This document shows positions 41,470 through 50,576 of a stretch of DNA of 64,000 bases, piece after piece (position 1 is the stretch's first letter; each line of letters opens with the position of its first letter). Below the pieces are notes generated by a model. That model did no database searches. It was not told the DNA's origin and was given only the letters and a program-made list of their open reading frames with translations. Source of the DNA: Velthaea sp965214335 (lineage in GTDB: Bacteria; Vulcanimicrobiota; Vulcanimicrobiia; Vulcanimicrobiales; Vulcanimicrobiaceae). Both the position numbers and the translations under genes were made by a program. The stretch covers positions 434,001-498,000 of the forward strand of contig CBDCBO010000008.1 of NCBI GenBank assembly GCA_965214335.1, given 5' to 3'.

Positions 41470-42650
41470 AGACCATGCTGATCACCGGTGCGTCGTCAGG
41501 CATCGGCCGGGCGTTGGCGATTCGGGCTGCGCGGGCCGGCTACGGCGTTTACGCCGTCGGCCGCAATGCCGAGGCCCTCGCCGCGCTGCGTAGTAAAATC
41601 GAGAGTGAGAGCGGCTCGGTATGCGTCGATGCTTCGGACGTGGCCGTTGCGGCCAACGCGCAAGGCATCGTAGCTCGCGCCTTAGCCCGATACGGGTCGA
41701 TCGACGTGCTGGTGAACAACGCGGGCTTCGTTTCGGCCGGACCACTCGCCGCGCAAAGCGACGCAGAATTAACGTTGCAATTTGGTACGCATGTTATCGG
41801 TCCGGTCGCGCTGGTGCGCGAAGCACTCGCGGCGCTCCGCGCGTCACACGGCCATGTTTTTATGCTGGGTTCGGGCGTCGCCCGGGTGCCGGTCGGCGGC
41901 CTCGGGGCGTATCCACCGGCCAAAGCCGCCGTACGCTCGGCCACGGCGATTCTGCGCCGCGAACTGCGGCCGCACGGAATCTCCGTAACGTATGTCGACC
42001 CGGGTGCCGTCGATACGCCGTTCATGAAACGCGCCGGCATGCCCGGCGCGCCGGCGCGCCTATTAATTCTTCCGCAAGACGTCGCGCGCAAAATTCTCAT
42101 CGCGGTAACGAAACCGCCGCGCGTGCTCAACGCCGTCGGCTGGCAAGCGGTGGCCGTCGCGATCGCCGAATTCTTTCCGCGCCTTACCGACGCGCTACTC
42201 GATCGGGCACCCGCGCTCGTCGGCGGCGGTGTGCCGCCGCCGTCGGCGGCCGGGGCGGCAGCAACCACGTTCGGAAACGCGAATGGCGCCTCATCGAGCG
42301 CCGCTACCAATGCTCCGGCTCAAGCACTACCGCAGGGTACGGCAACGCCGCAGGTTGCCGAGCCTGAAGCGCCGGGAACGCCGGCCGCGCAGCCGGATGC
42401 GCCCTCATTCGAGGGCGCACTCGAACCACATCGCCGCCGGATGGAAAAGCTTACGTTTCGCGAGTCGTTCGTGCGTCATCTCCTGGTGCCCGGGACGACG
42501 TTAGACGTCGGTGAAATAGCATTGCGTTGGGCCGGCATGCCGAATAAACACGAGCGCGCGGTGACCGAAGAGGTGCTCGAGGCCTTGGCCGATGCCGGCT
42601 TCCTCGAACGCTCGCCGGACCACGCCTATGTGGTGGTTCGAGCCCCCTAA
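41466..42650 (+). CDS. Short-chain dehydrogenase/reductase with C-terminal extension
   Basis: 394 residues. Residues 1-250: classical SDR with TGASSGIG cofactor loop, NNAGFVSAG, the catalytic Tyr and Lys in GAYPPAKAAV, preceded by Ser in LGSGVARV. Residues 255-320: Ala/Pro/Gln-rich linker. Residues 320-394: a helical segment and winged-helix-like end (RESFVRHLLVPGTTLDVGEI). Ordinary SDRs are about 250 residues, so the last 140 residues are an added region. GTG start coupled to the glycosidase stop. Confidence 0.85.
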   Translation: MKTMLITGASSGIGRALAIRAARAGYGVYAVGRNAEALAALRSKIESESGSVCVDASDVAVAANAQGIVARALARYGSIDVLVNNAGFVSAGPLAAQSDAELTLQFGTHVIGPVALVREALAALRASHGHVFMLGSGVARVPVGGLGAYPPAKAAVRSATAILRRELRPHGISVTYVDPGAVDTPFMKRAGMPGAPARLLILPQDVARKILIAVTKPPRVLNAVGWQAVAVAIAEFFPRLTDALLDRAPALVGGGVPPPSAAGAAATTFGNANGASSSAATNAPAQALPQGTATPQVAEPEAPGTPAAQPDAPSFEGALEPHRRRMEKLTFRESFVRHLLVPGTTLDVGEIALRWAGMPNKHERAVTEEVLEALADAGFLERSPDHAYVVVRAP

Positions 42651-42653
42651 TTC

Positions 42654-43373
42654 ATGGCCGCATCAGGCAACGACGAGGGTCCGTCGCGCGACCACGGGCA
42701 CGGCCCGTTGCCGACACTCTTACTGGTCCTCACAATTCTGACCGGCGTCGTTGATGCCGTGAGTTATTTGAGCCTCGGGCACGTCTTCGTCGCGAACATG
42801 ACCGGCAACGTCGTCTTCTTAGGCTTTGCCCTGGCCGGCGCGCTCGACGTCGCTCCCATTCCATCGATTACCGCGATGCTTGCGTTCGTGATCGGAGCGG
42901 TAGCGGGCGGACGCCTCGCATACGCGCTAGCCGGTCATCGCGCGCGCATCTTCTTTGCCGCGACGAGCATCAAATTTTGTTTCATGCTGGCGGCCGCGGT
43001 GCTCGCCGCGACGGTTGCCATTGCCGGACCCGTACAATTGTGCCTCATTGCGTTGCTCGCGACGTCAATGGGTCTCCAAAACGCGGCCGTCCGTAAGATT
43101 AACGTACCGGACCTAACGACGACGGTGCTCACCATGACGCTGACCGGAATCGGCGCCGACTCGGGGTTCGCCGGGGGAAACAATCCGCGCTTGGCGCGGC
43201 GTTTAGCGTCGATCCTGGCAATGGCACTCGGCGCCTTTGCGGGCGGCTTTGTCGAACTGCGCGTCAGCTTATGGGCCGCGCTTGCGCTGGCAGCAGCGCT
43301 CGCCGGGGGTGCCGCGGCCGTGTCGTATCGCTGGTCGCGGGAACGGCCGGCGTGGGCCGTTCCGGTAGCGTAA
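42654..43373 (+). CDS. DUF1275/YoaK-family membrane protein
   Basis: 239 residues with six predicted TM segments. Family stretches include LTGVVDAVSYLSLGHVFVANMTGNVVFLG (cut: VDAVSYLSLGHVFVANMTGN), SMGLQNAAVRKINVPDLTTT, and MTLTGIGADS. The role of the family is unclear. It starts three bases after the SDR stop, so is probably co-transcribed with the GH5/SDR genes. Confidence 0.88.
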   Translation: MAASGNDEGPSRDHGHGPLPTLLLVLTILTGVVDAVSYLSLGHVFVANMTGNVVFLGFALAGALDVAPIPSITAMLAFVIGAVAGGRLAYALAGHRARIFFAATSIKFCFMLAAAVLAATVAIAGPVQLCLIALLATSMGLQNAAVRKINVPDLTTTVLTMTLTGIGADSGFAGGNNPRLARRLASILAMALGAFAGGFVELRVSLWAALALAAALAGGAAAVSYRWSRERPAWAVPVA

Positions 43374-43501
43374 GCGGCTCTTGCGCACACGCAATCTGCG
43401 GGATCGGCTCGACTGCGGCCCCTCTCGCCATCGCCGAACGCTGGTCTAGGAGCGCGTCTGGCGCCCCGGTGCGTCGGCCTGCCCGAGAAACGGTGCGTCC
43501 G

Positions 43502-44326
43502 CTAGACGGTCGCTGAAAGCCGGGCCTGTCGTTCGAGGTCCACCGCTCGGACCTGGGCGAAATCGACCGTCGGCAACGTCTGAAATCCGGGCTTGGCAAA
43601 CAGGTAACCCTGGAACAGTTCGATGCCGAGATTGCGCAGCCAAGCATACTCGGGAATGGTTTCGACCCCTTCGGCAAGGACCCGAACACCGAGTTCCGCA
43701 CACATTCCAACGATGCCACGCACCACCGCTTGGCGCGGCCGGTCGAGCTGAATATCGCGCACGAGATCCATATCGAGTTTCAACACATCGGGCTGAAATC
43801 GGACCAGCAGTTCAAGATCGCGAAATCCGGCGCCGAAGTCATCGAGCGCGGTAATAAACCCGAAGCGCCGATACTCCCGCATGATTTCGACTAGCCGCGA
43901 CGCTTCGGCGAGATGGTCGTATTCGACCACCTCGAAGACGATCCGATCGATCGGAAATCCGTATTTTTCGGCGGCCGCGAACGTCGTACGAATGCAATTC
44001 TCAGGACGATACACCGCGTTCGGCATGAAGTTGATGTTGAGATTCGTTTTCATCCCAAGGCGGGCAGCCAGCGCGATCGCGCCGACCCGGCAATCCTGAT
44101 CGAAACGGTAGCGGTTCTCATCAGTTACCTGACTGAGCACCGAATATGCCGATTCTCCGTTCAGTCCGCGAACGAGCGCTTCATGTGAGTAGATCGCTTC
44201 AAGCTCGACATCCACAACCGGCTGAAAAGCAAACGTAAATTGGAAGTCCAGCGGCCCGCGAGCGACACAGTGCTCGCATTTTCCGGTAAGCGTGGGCGGG
44301 CAATGCGCGCTAGATGAAGTGTCCAT
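43502..44326 (-). CDS. EAL-domain cyclic-di-GMP phosphodiesterase
   Basis: 274 residues: a short N-terminus with three Cys (CPPTLTGKCEHC) and then an EAL domain. Key residues: EALVRG (EAL), NLNINFMPN (Asn pair), FEVVEYDHL (Glu), the DDFGAGF loop, KLDMDLVR (Lys), LAEGVET (Glu) and ELFQGYLFAKP (Gln). All metal and catalytic positions look intact, so it is likely active. The start could be ATG 44326 or GTG 44347; neither has a strong ribosome site. Soluble, not membrane-bound. Complements the HD-GYP enzyme at 20.1 kb. Confidence 0.9.
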   Translation of the reverse strand: MDTSSSAHCPPTLTGKCEHCVARGPLDFQFTFAFQPVVDVELEAIYSHEALVRGLNGESAYSVLSQVTDENRYRFDQDCRVGAIALAARLGMKTNLNINFMPNAVYRPENCIRTTFAAAEKYGFPIDRIVFEVVEYDHLAEASRLVEIMREYRRFGFITALDDFGAGFRDLELLVRFQPDVLKLDMDLVRDIQLDRPRQAVVRGIVGMCAELGVRVLAEGVETIPEYAWLRNLGIELFQGYLFAKPGFQTLPTVDFAQVRAVDLERQARLSATV

Positions 44327-44953
44327 TACAAGAGGTATCGGCGTCACGGTAGGCTTGCATGACAGTATGACGCATCTTTATTCGCAATTATTACAATTTG
44401 GTGTTTTTTCTGCTGCGGTTTGCATACAAAGATCGGCTTTAAACGAGGCTCGATCGTCTCGCCGGCCGCGGTCGCGCCCGGCATCGCGCGTCATCCAGTC
44501 GCGCACACGATCGGCACCACGGCGTCAGCCTCTCGCCGGTTTCGCTCACGCGGTCGTCGCCACGCCGAGCTTCGACCGGGTGTGACGGTACACCGTGTAA
44601 AACCGCGTCAGCATCGCGTCGTTTATAAACGCAATCACGCTGCCACGCACCGGCGCGCCGCAGTTCACGATGGCGACCAAACGCTCATTGCCCTGAGCGT
44701 TTGCGCCCGGCCGGAACGTCGTACTCCTTACGGTTTCGCGTACATGGCGGTCTGGCCGGCAACCGCTGGTCGCCGTAATGAGACGAGCCGGCTCGCGCTG
44801 TCGAGCAATACCTTCAAAGCACGAGCTCTTGGGTCGCCTCGGCGGGAATCGTTACGATTTCGGGGCCGGTAGATCGCATGGTTCGGTGCTCGTTGGCTGT
44901 GTTTCATTCCGGCGCACTTTGGGCTACATCGTCTTAGCCAACGTTCATCCGGC
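44327..44953. other. 627-base region without a confident gene
   Basis: Several short open frames on both strands run through a GC-rich stretch (44440-44900), none with both a start signal and recognised family. On the minus strand an AAGGAG is followed by a high-GC3 frame (about 44579-44720) that lacks a standard start codon; it could be a small unrecognised gene or a decayed one. The left 120 bases are AT-rich and probably hold the EAL gene promoter. Confidence 0.4.
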
Positions 44954-45736
44954 TTACCAGTACGCGACCTCACGCTGCTGCGTATCTTTGAACTTGCCAA
45001 AGACGTTTGGATCGGCGGCCAGCTCGTTACGCAGATCGTCGATGCGTTGCTGGTCGAGCGGATGCGAGCGCGACCACGCCGCCTGACCCGCGCCGTACGT
45101 AGCGCTCATGGTTTGGAAAAACCAGATCATTCCGTATGGATTGTAGGTATTCGTTGCCGCGATGATGCGCGCGCCTTCTTCGTCGGCCTGCGCTTCGATG
45201 TGCCGCTGCAAATTTGCATCGACGCGCTCGCCGGCGTTTTGCATGCCGTAGCCGGCAGCGGCCCCGCCCAGCGGTCCGGCGAAAACCTGCGCCAAGATCG
45301 AGCCGACCGTCGCCACGGTGTTCATCTTGTTCGCAGCGGCCATGTGCTTTGCAACATGGTGGAGGACCATATGGCCGGATTCGTGCGCGAGCACACCGGC
45401 GAGTTCGTCGCGATTTTTGGCCAGCTTGAGCAGCGGTTCGTTCACGTAGATATTTCCGCCGGGAACCGAAAACGCGTTGGCCGAGTCCCCGCGGACGATG
45501 TAGAACCGGATCGGATATTCGTAGCGCGAACGCACCGTTTGAGCGATGACCGAGCCGACTTCGTTGAGGTGTTCGTAGTACGTCGAGTCGAAGAGCAAAT
45601 CGCCCGACTCGCGCAGTTGCCCGAAATACTCGCGGCCGACGTCGGCTTCGTCGAGCGCCAAGGCAGCGGATATACAGCCAAGTTGGCTTGCTCCCACGGC
45701 TGCGACGAGACTCTTGACGAACGCGCTGCGTTCCAT
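44954..45736 (-). CDS. M48-family metalloprotease
   Basis: 260 residues. N-terminal hydrophobic segment (SLVAAVGASQLGCISAALA, one Cys, possible lipid anchor), then the M48 core with SVPGGNIYVNEPLL, the zinc motif HESGH in VLAHESGHMVLHH, and the third ligand Glu in QRHIEAQADEEGARI. Ends SHPLDQQRIDDLR, the family's typical C-terminal segment. ATG 45736 has GGAGGG eight bases upstream. These enzymes (BepA/YggG-like) act in envelope protein quality control. Confidence 0.9.
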   Translation of the reverse strand: MERSAFVKSLVAAVGASQLGCISAALALDEADVGREYFGQLRESGDLLFDSTYYEHLNEVGSVIAQTVRSRYEYPIRFYIVRGDSANAFSVPGGNIYVNEPLLKLAKNRDELAGVLAHESGHMVLHHVAKHMAAANKMNTVATVGSILAQVFAGPLGGAAAGYGMQNAGERVDANLQRHIEAQADEEGARIIAATNTYNPYGMIWFFQTMSATYGAGQAAWSRSHPLDQQRIDDLRNELAADPNVFGKFKDTQQREVAYW

Positions 45737-45766
45737 GTTGGTTGCCACCCTCCGGACGGAGCTCTT

Positions 45767-47521
45767 GTGTTCTCTCGAACGATACGTTGCTTGAAAAGTT
45801 GCGGGTTTGCGCTACTGGCTCTTTTCGCGCTGGCACCCGCCGATGCATTGGCGGCTTCGAGCCGCGTCGCGGTGCCGCTCGGCCAGATCGCCGGGATGAC
45901 CGCCGCCGGACCAGCCGACGCGCGCACGCTGTTGCGCATCGCCGTCGAATACGAACCGCAAGCAAATCTGGACAGCCTCGCCGCTGCCATGACCGACCCG
46001 GGCGGCGAGCCGCACCGGCACCCGCTGAGCGCCGATGCTTTCGCCCTGCGCTTCGGCCGGTCCGGACGCGACGGCGACGCGCTCGCCGCGTTCCTGCGCG
46101 CGAACGGTGCGACCGATATCTTCATCGCCCGCAATCGTCTCGTCGGCGGCGGTATCATCGATGTCGGTCACGCGCAACGCGCCTTCTCGGTCCGCTTCCT
46201 GCGCTACACGCAAGGCGCGCGTACGGTGGTCGCCCCGAGCGGGGCGCTGACCGTTCCGTTACTCAACGTCCGGGCCGTTCACGGCCTTATCACCGCGACG
46301 ACTCCGCGCCTCGCCGACGTTCCGTCGTTCACTTTGTTCCGCGGCGATTGGTACACACCCAATAAGCTGCGCGAGGCATACGACGCGGTACCGAACGGCG
46401 GTGCGAACGAACGAATTTCCATCGTTGAGGACGCATCCGACCGCTTCGATCTGCGCGACATCGCGCCGTTCTTAGCCAATGACGGCGCACCGCCCGGCGC
46501 AACCGCCGAACGGGTCATCGAGCGCAGTTTCGCATCCAAAGCGTCGGCTTCGCAGTGCGGACGCGATGACCGCGGCCAAGAGCCGGCGCTCGACGCCGAT
46601 GCGGCGTTGACCATGGCGCCGCTGGCCACGATCGTGTTGGATTACGAAGATATTTGTTCGGAGGGCAACGATGGAACGCTGGCCCTCGAACGCGCGCTCG
46701 ACGACCGCGAGCCGCCGACGGTCATCGTGTTTCCGTTCACCGTCGGCCCGGCGCTGGGGCCGATCGCGCAGCTGTACGGCAAGCCGCCGATTCCGTTGCT
46801 CGAGGCGATGGTACGCGGAATTCCGGTCGTGGTGCCGGCCGGCGATGACGGCGCCTACGGGTTTCGAATCGCGGGCATCGACATCGCGGCGGTGGCATAT
46901 CCGTGCGTTTCAATCTATGTGATCTGCGCCGGCGGCACGCAGGTCGGCGACCGCGACGGCGCGTGGGACGATGCGCCGTGGAACGACGGCGAGCACGCCA
47001 CCGGCGGCGGCATCTCGCTCGAGCCGCGGCCGGCGTGGCAAGACGCGGCCGGCGCCTACGAACTCTCGCCCCAATTCATCAAGAACCGGATCGTGCCCGA
47101 CGTCTCGGCCGATGCGGCCGGCCATCTGCGCATCTACTGGCACAATTATGGACTTGGCGGGGTCGGCGGAACGAGCGAAAGCGCGTCGATCGTGGGCGGT
47201 CAGTTGGCGGCGATCGACTCGCTGGTCCCGGCCGCGAAACGCCTGACGATCGCGGGCGATCTGTACGTGCTGGCCAAGGCGGCGCCCAAGGCCTACCGCG
47301 ACGTGCAACGTGAGAACGACCGCGGCTATACCGACAACACGCTACGGCCCGGGCGCTTACCCTTGCCGCCCGACTTCCGCGGTCAGGTGCCGCCGCCGCC
47401 CAAGCCCGTTGCCGGTTGCGCGGCGATCGAGCCCCACGGCTGCAGCGCTCGCGTCGGTTATGACGGCGTTTCGGGGTTGGGCGTCCTCATGGAGAAACGC
47501 GCCGTCGACGCGCTGCGCTAA
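45767..47521 (+). CDS. Sedolisin (S53, pro-kumamolisin-type) serine peptidase
   Basis: 584 residues with signal peptide (CGFALLALFALAPADALAA). Prodomain about residues 45-190 (HRHPLSADAFALRFGRS, then LVGGGIIDVGHAQRAFSVRF, split by family pattern), followed by the catalytic domain. Glu and Asp of the catalytic triad sit in EPALDADAALTMAP, and the Ser in GGVGGTSESAS. GTG start with GGAG seven bases upstream. Members work at acid pH outside the cell; the 3' end overlaps the convergent metal-permease gene by 35 bases. Confidence 0.87.
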   Translation: MFSRTIRCLKSCGFALLALFALAPADALAASSRVAVPLGQIAGMTAAGPADARTLLRIAVEYEPQANLDSLAAAMTDPGGEPHRHPLSADAFALRFGRSGRDGDALAAFLRANGATDIFIARNRLVGGGIIDVGHAQRAFSVRFLRYTQGARTVVAPSGALTVPLLNVRAVHGLITATTPRLADVPSFTLFRGDWYTPNKLREAYDAVPNGGANERISIVEDASDRFDLRDIAPFLANDGAPPGATAERVIERSFASKASASQCGRDDRGQEPALDADAALTMAPLATIVLDYEDICSEGNDGTLALERALDDREPPTVIVFPFTVGPALGPIAQLYGKPPIPLLEAMVRGIPVVVPAGDDGAYGFRIAGIDIAAVAYPCVSIYVICAGGTQVGDRDGAWDDAPWNDGEHATGGGISLEPRPAWQDAAGAYELSPQFIKNRIVPDVSADAAGHLRIYWHNYGLGGVGGTSESASIVGGQLAAIDSLVPAAKRLTIAGDLYVLAKAAPKAYRDVQRENDRGYTDNTLRPGRLPLPPDFRGQVPPPPKPVAGCAAIEPHGCSARVGYDGVSGLGVLMEKRAVDALR

Positions 47522-48314
47522 TGCCGATTGCGGCGAAGAAGATCAGCGTCGCGAGCAGCACGATCGTCGCGCCGCTCGCCGAGCGCAGCTCGTACGATAG
47601 ATAGAGGCCGCCGACCGATGCGCTGACACCGAAGGCCGCCGACAGCAGCATCATCGGCACGAACCGGCGCGTGAGTTGGGCAGCGGCGGCGGCCGGCGTC
47701 ACCAACAGCGCGGCGACCAGAATGATGCCGACGGATTGCAACGATACGATGATGGTAAGCGATAACAACACCAGCAACACATCGTCCACGAACGTTGCGC
47801 GAATACCGCTGGCTTGCGCCACGACCGGGTCGAACGACGTATACAACAACGGCCGGTACAGCGCCGCGACGACGATGGCAACAAGCACCGCCAGTACGAC
47901 GATCATCGTTAGATCGCCGCGCGATACGCCTAAAATATCGCCGAACAAATAACTCTGCAGGTCGACGGTCGAGCGCGCCGAGCGACTCATTAAAAAGATG
48001 CCGAGCGCGAACGCACCGGTGAACAACACGCCGATCGACGTGTCGAGGGAGACTTTCGCGCGGCGATGCACATAGCCGATACTCAAGGCCGTTACGACCG
48101 CCACAACGCCCGCGCCGACGGCGTAATTGAGCCCGCGCAGATACGCGATAACGATCCCCGCAAACGAAGCATGCGCGAGTCCGTCGCCGATGAACGACAG
48201 CTTGCGCAGCACCACGTACGTTCCCATGGTGGAGCATAACAGACCGACCACGAGCGCCGCCACAAATGCTCGCTGCATGAATTCGTACGCAAACGGTGCC
48301 AGCACGCCGTCCAT
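47487..48314 (-). CDS. Metal ABC transporter permease (Zn/Mn type)
   Basis: 275 residues, eight or nine TM helices, family FecCD-like ABC-3. Typical N-terminal RAFVAALVVGLLCSTMGTYV and VLRKLSFIGDGLAHASFAG, followed by LDTSIGVLFTGAFALGIFL. The ATG is within the stop of the ATPase gene (TGATG), so translation is coupled. Forms an importer for Zn2+ or Mn2+ with the next two genes. Confidence 0.92.
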   Translation of the reverse strand: MDGVLAPFAYEFMQRAFVAALVVGLLCSTMGTYVVLRKLSFIGDGLAHASFAGIVIAYLRGLNYAVGAGVVAVVTALSIGYVHRRAKVSLDTSIGVLFTGAFALGIFLMSRSARSTVDLQSYLFGDILGVSRGDLTMIVVLAVLVAIVVAALYRPLLYTSFDPVVAQASGIRATFVDDVLLVLLSLTIIVSLQSVGIILVAALLVTPAAAAAQLTRRFVPMMLLSAAFGVSASVGGLYLSYELRSASGATIVLLATLIFFAAIGISAARRRRVSP

Positions 48315-49063
48315 CAGACGCCGCCGCGATCGGCGCGCAGATGGCCGTGCACGTGCGTGTGCTCCCGGATGCCGGCATACGCGTCGCCTTCGAGCACCGT
48401 CGCGGGGTCGCCGTCGGCCAGCACCCGCCGGTCGACCACGATGAGCCGGTCGAACCATTCCGGCGCGCGATCCAAATCGTGCGTCGTCATGAGCACCGGC
48501 ATACCCCGGGCCACGAGTTCGCGAATGACGTGCAGCAGCGATTCTTCCGTCGCGGCATCAACACCGGTCGTGGGCTCGTCGAGCAGCAACAGCTTTGGTT
48601 CTTGGGCGATCGCGCGGGCGACGAATGCGCGCTGCTGTTGGCCGCCCGAAAGCTGCGAAATGTGGCGGTCGGCGAGATGCACCAGATCGAGTGCTGCAAG
48701 GGCTGCGTCGACCGCTTTGCGGTCGGCGGCTCCGAAGCGCGCGAAAGCGCCCAGCCGTGGATAGCGTCCCATCGCGACGACGTCGCGCACATTGGCCGGA
48801 AATTGCCAGTCGACGTCTTCGATTTGCGGCACATAGCCGATCGTTCCGGGCGCCAAGCGGCGCGGCGGTTTACCGAACACTTGCACGCTGCCGGCCGACG
48901 GCGTAACGAGGCCTGCGATGGTCTTGAGCAAGGTGGATTTGCCCGACCCGTTCGGGCCGACGATGCCCAGGGCAACGCCGCCGGCCAGCGCCAGATTGAC
49001 CCCATCCAACGCAACGACCCGCTCGTACTGGACGCGCACGCCGGCCACGTCGACGGCATTCAT
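48314..49063 (-). CDS. Metal ABC transporter ATPase
   Basis: 249 residues. Walker A GPNGSGKST near residue 40, signature LSGGQQQR, Walker B LLLLDEPTTGVD, H-loop His in LMTTHDLD. C-terminus is His-rich (HTHVHGH), which could bind the transported metal, as in ZnuC. Adjacent to permease and binding protein in one operon. Confidence 0.93.
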   Translation of the reverse strand: MNAVDVAGVRVQYERVVALDGVNLALAGGVALGIVGPNGSGKSTLLKTIAGLVTPSAGSVQVFGKPPRRLAPGTIGYVPQIEDVDWQFPANVRDVVAMGRYPRLGAFARFGAADRKAVDAALAALDLVHLADRHISQLSGGQQQRAFVARAIAQEPKLLLLDEPTTGVDAATEESLLHVIRELVARGMPVLMTTHDLDRAPEWFDRLIVVDRRVLADGDPATVLEGDAYAGIREHTHVHGHLRADRGGV

Positions 49064-49929
49064 TTTAGCGCGCCGACGATCGTATCGGTGTCATGATCGA
49101 TCATGCCGATGTAGTCGGCGACGCTGGGATCGGTGCCGACCGAGTCGTCGTACAAGTTTTCAACGGTTTTGATGCCGGCGCTTTGGGCGAGCGCTTGCAC
49201 GAGCTTCGGGCTATACTCGGGCTCGGCGAACACCGCGCGCACGTTATTTTCGCGCGCGAGCTTTACGATATCGCCCAGGTGTTGCGGACTCGGTTCGGAC
49301 CCCGGATTCACTTCCACGACACCCGCCGTGCGCAATCCGAAGCGCGCGTTATAGTACAAAAACGCGTTGTGGAAGATGATCATCGTGCGCTGCGCGGATG
49401 GGATCGTTTGAATTTTCCGGCGCGTGCGTTGCAGCAGCGCCCGTAGTTTCACATCGTATACTGTGGCGTTGCGGCGGTAGACACCGGCGTTTGACGGGTC
49501 CGCCGTGATAAGTGCGTCGCGAATTTTGCGCACGTAGGCGCGCGCCAGTTCGGGATCCATCCAGAGGTGCGGATTATTGTCGCGGACCGGCAAACCGGCG
49601 GCGCATACGACGACGGTGAGCGTTTCGTTGCGCGCGTTGTCGAGGTCGGATTGCAGCCAACCTTCGAGGTTGACCCCATTTTCGACCAGGACGTTCGCGT
49701 CGTGGATCGCCTCGATGTCTTGCGGCGCGGGCTGATAGTCTTCAGGCGAGGCGCCGACCGGCACCAGGCTATGCACGCGGCTCGCATCACCGACGACCGC
49801 CGTGGCCAGCGAAGCCAGGGTCGATGTGGTCGCGACGACCGTTGCCCCGCTCGCATTCGGGCGTGCCGCGGCATGCGAACATCCGGCGAGCAGTACGACG
49901 GCCGCTACCGCCCAGCGGGGGAAGGTCAT
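49060..49929 (-). CDS. Metal ABC transporter substrate-binding lipoprotein (ZnuA/TroA type)
   Basis: 289 residues with lipobox LAGC near residue 16. Metal ligands at the expected four places: His in NPHLWMDPE, His in IIFHNAFLYYN, Glu in FAEPEYSP, and Asp in LYDDSVG. There is no long His-rich loop between the first two ligands, unlike most ZnuA, so Mn2+ or Zn2+ cannot be decided. First gene of the operon; start ATG 49929 chosen at the lipoprotein signal. Its promoter should lie in the 84-base gap to the tRNA promoter. Confidence 0.9.
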   Translation of the reverse strand: MTFPRWAVAAVVLLAGCSHAAARPNASGATVVATTSTLASLATAVVGDASRVHSLVPVGASPEDYQPAPQDIEAIHDANVLVENGVNLEGWLQSDLDNARNETLTVVVCAAGLPVRDNNPHLWMDPELARAYVRKIRDALITADPSNAGVYRRNATVYDVKLRALLQRTRRKIQTIPSAQRTMIIFHNAFLYYNARFGLRTAGVVEVNPGSEPSPQHLGDIVKLARENNVRAVFAEPEYSPKLVQALAQSAGIKTVENLYDDSVGTDPSVADYIGMIDHDTDTIVGALK

Positions 49930-50013
49930 TGCCTTCCCTATCGGCACCCGAACCCGGCGGACCTTGTCTTGCCCTCCAGCCACTCCCTCTTGCGGCGATC
50001 TCGAGGGAAACCT

Positions 50014-50042
50014 TTGACATGCGGAACCGGACTTGTTAGAAT
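50014..50042 (+). promoter_or_regulatory. Sigma-70-type promoter for tRNA-Ala
   Basis: TTGACA (50014-50019), a 17-base spacer, and TAGAAT (50037-50042), five of six matches at the -10 and six of six at the -35. It lies 14 bases before the tRNA 5' end. The best promoter in the window. Confidence 0.8.
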
Positions 50043-50056
50043 CGCGAACGGCCCAT

Positions 50057-50132
50057 GGGGATGTAGCTCAGTTGGTAGAGCACTTGCTTCGCATGTAAGG
50101 GGTCTGCGGTTCGAATCCGCACATCTCCACCA
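50057..50132 (+). tRNA. tRNA-Ala (anticodon CGC)
   Basis: 76 bases including the encoded CCA. The acceptor stem GGGGATG pairs with CATCTCC; the third pair is G3:U70, the main alanine identity element. Anticodon stem CTTGC/GTAAG holds the loop TTCGCAT, anticodon CGC, reading GCG. D-arm GTAGCTCAGTTGGTAGAGC and the T-arm GCGGTTCGAATCCGC are standard. Preceded by a near-consensus promoter and followed by an intrinsic terminator. Confidence 0.97.
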
Positions 50133-50138
50133 AATTGT

Positions 50139-50173
50139 AGACCCGCGCTTCGCGAGAAGCGACGGGTCTTTTT
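50139..50173 (+). terminator. Rho-independent terminator after tRNA-Ala
   Basis: AGACCCG (50139-50145) pairs with CGGGTCT (50163-50169), with an inner GCTTCGCGAGAAGC that also folds, followed by T residues to 50173. Lies six bases after the tRNA. Confidence 0.85.
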
Positions 50174-50576
50174 GGTTCGATTCGCGTCGCCCGGCGGTAA
50201 AGCGAATCTCCTCTTACTACCGCTTGCGACGGTTCGGTAAGGTACGACACGACCGGTGAACTGAGTCGTCGTGGACTTGATCATCTCCGTCCATGCGCTG
50301 TGCGTCACGGAGCCAGAGCCCGACCAAAGAGTGCAGTTCACGCCGTAGAACGGGCACGATTGTAGCGGACCGGCGTACGGCGGAAAAAATTGAATTCACG
50401 AAAGTCGCAACGTGCAGCGCAATCAGAAAGCGAATGTCGCGGAAAATAACGAGGACGACGAACAGCTATCTGTTATCACGCGATCGAACTCGAAGCGGCA
50501 AACATCAACGTACGACGGTTTCTTGCCCGATCGGCGCCCAGAACCATTATAGGAGCCGCCGGTTTCTGGCAGTCGT
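50174..50576. other. 403-base intergenic region
   Basis: Between the tRNA terminator and the acetyltransferase gene. Somewhat AT-richer near 50390-50470. No gene, repeat or structured RNA that I can support; presumably holds the promoter of the next gene. Confidence 0.4.

Noticed and set aside
44420..44872. 150-residue plus-strand ORF
   Set aside because: No recognised family and no ribosome site; composition shifts part way, as in a chance open frame in GC-rich DNA.
45047..45766. In-frame extension of the sedolisin frame by 240 residues
   Set aside because: It is antisense to the M48 peptidase gene, lacks a signal peptide at its start, and the GTG 45767 has a ribosome site just before a signal peptide.
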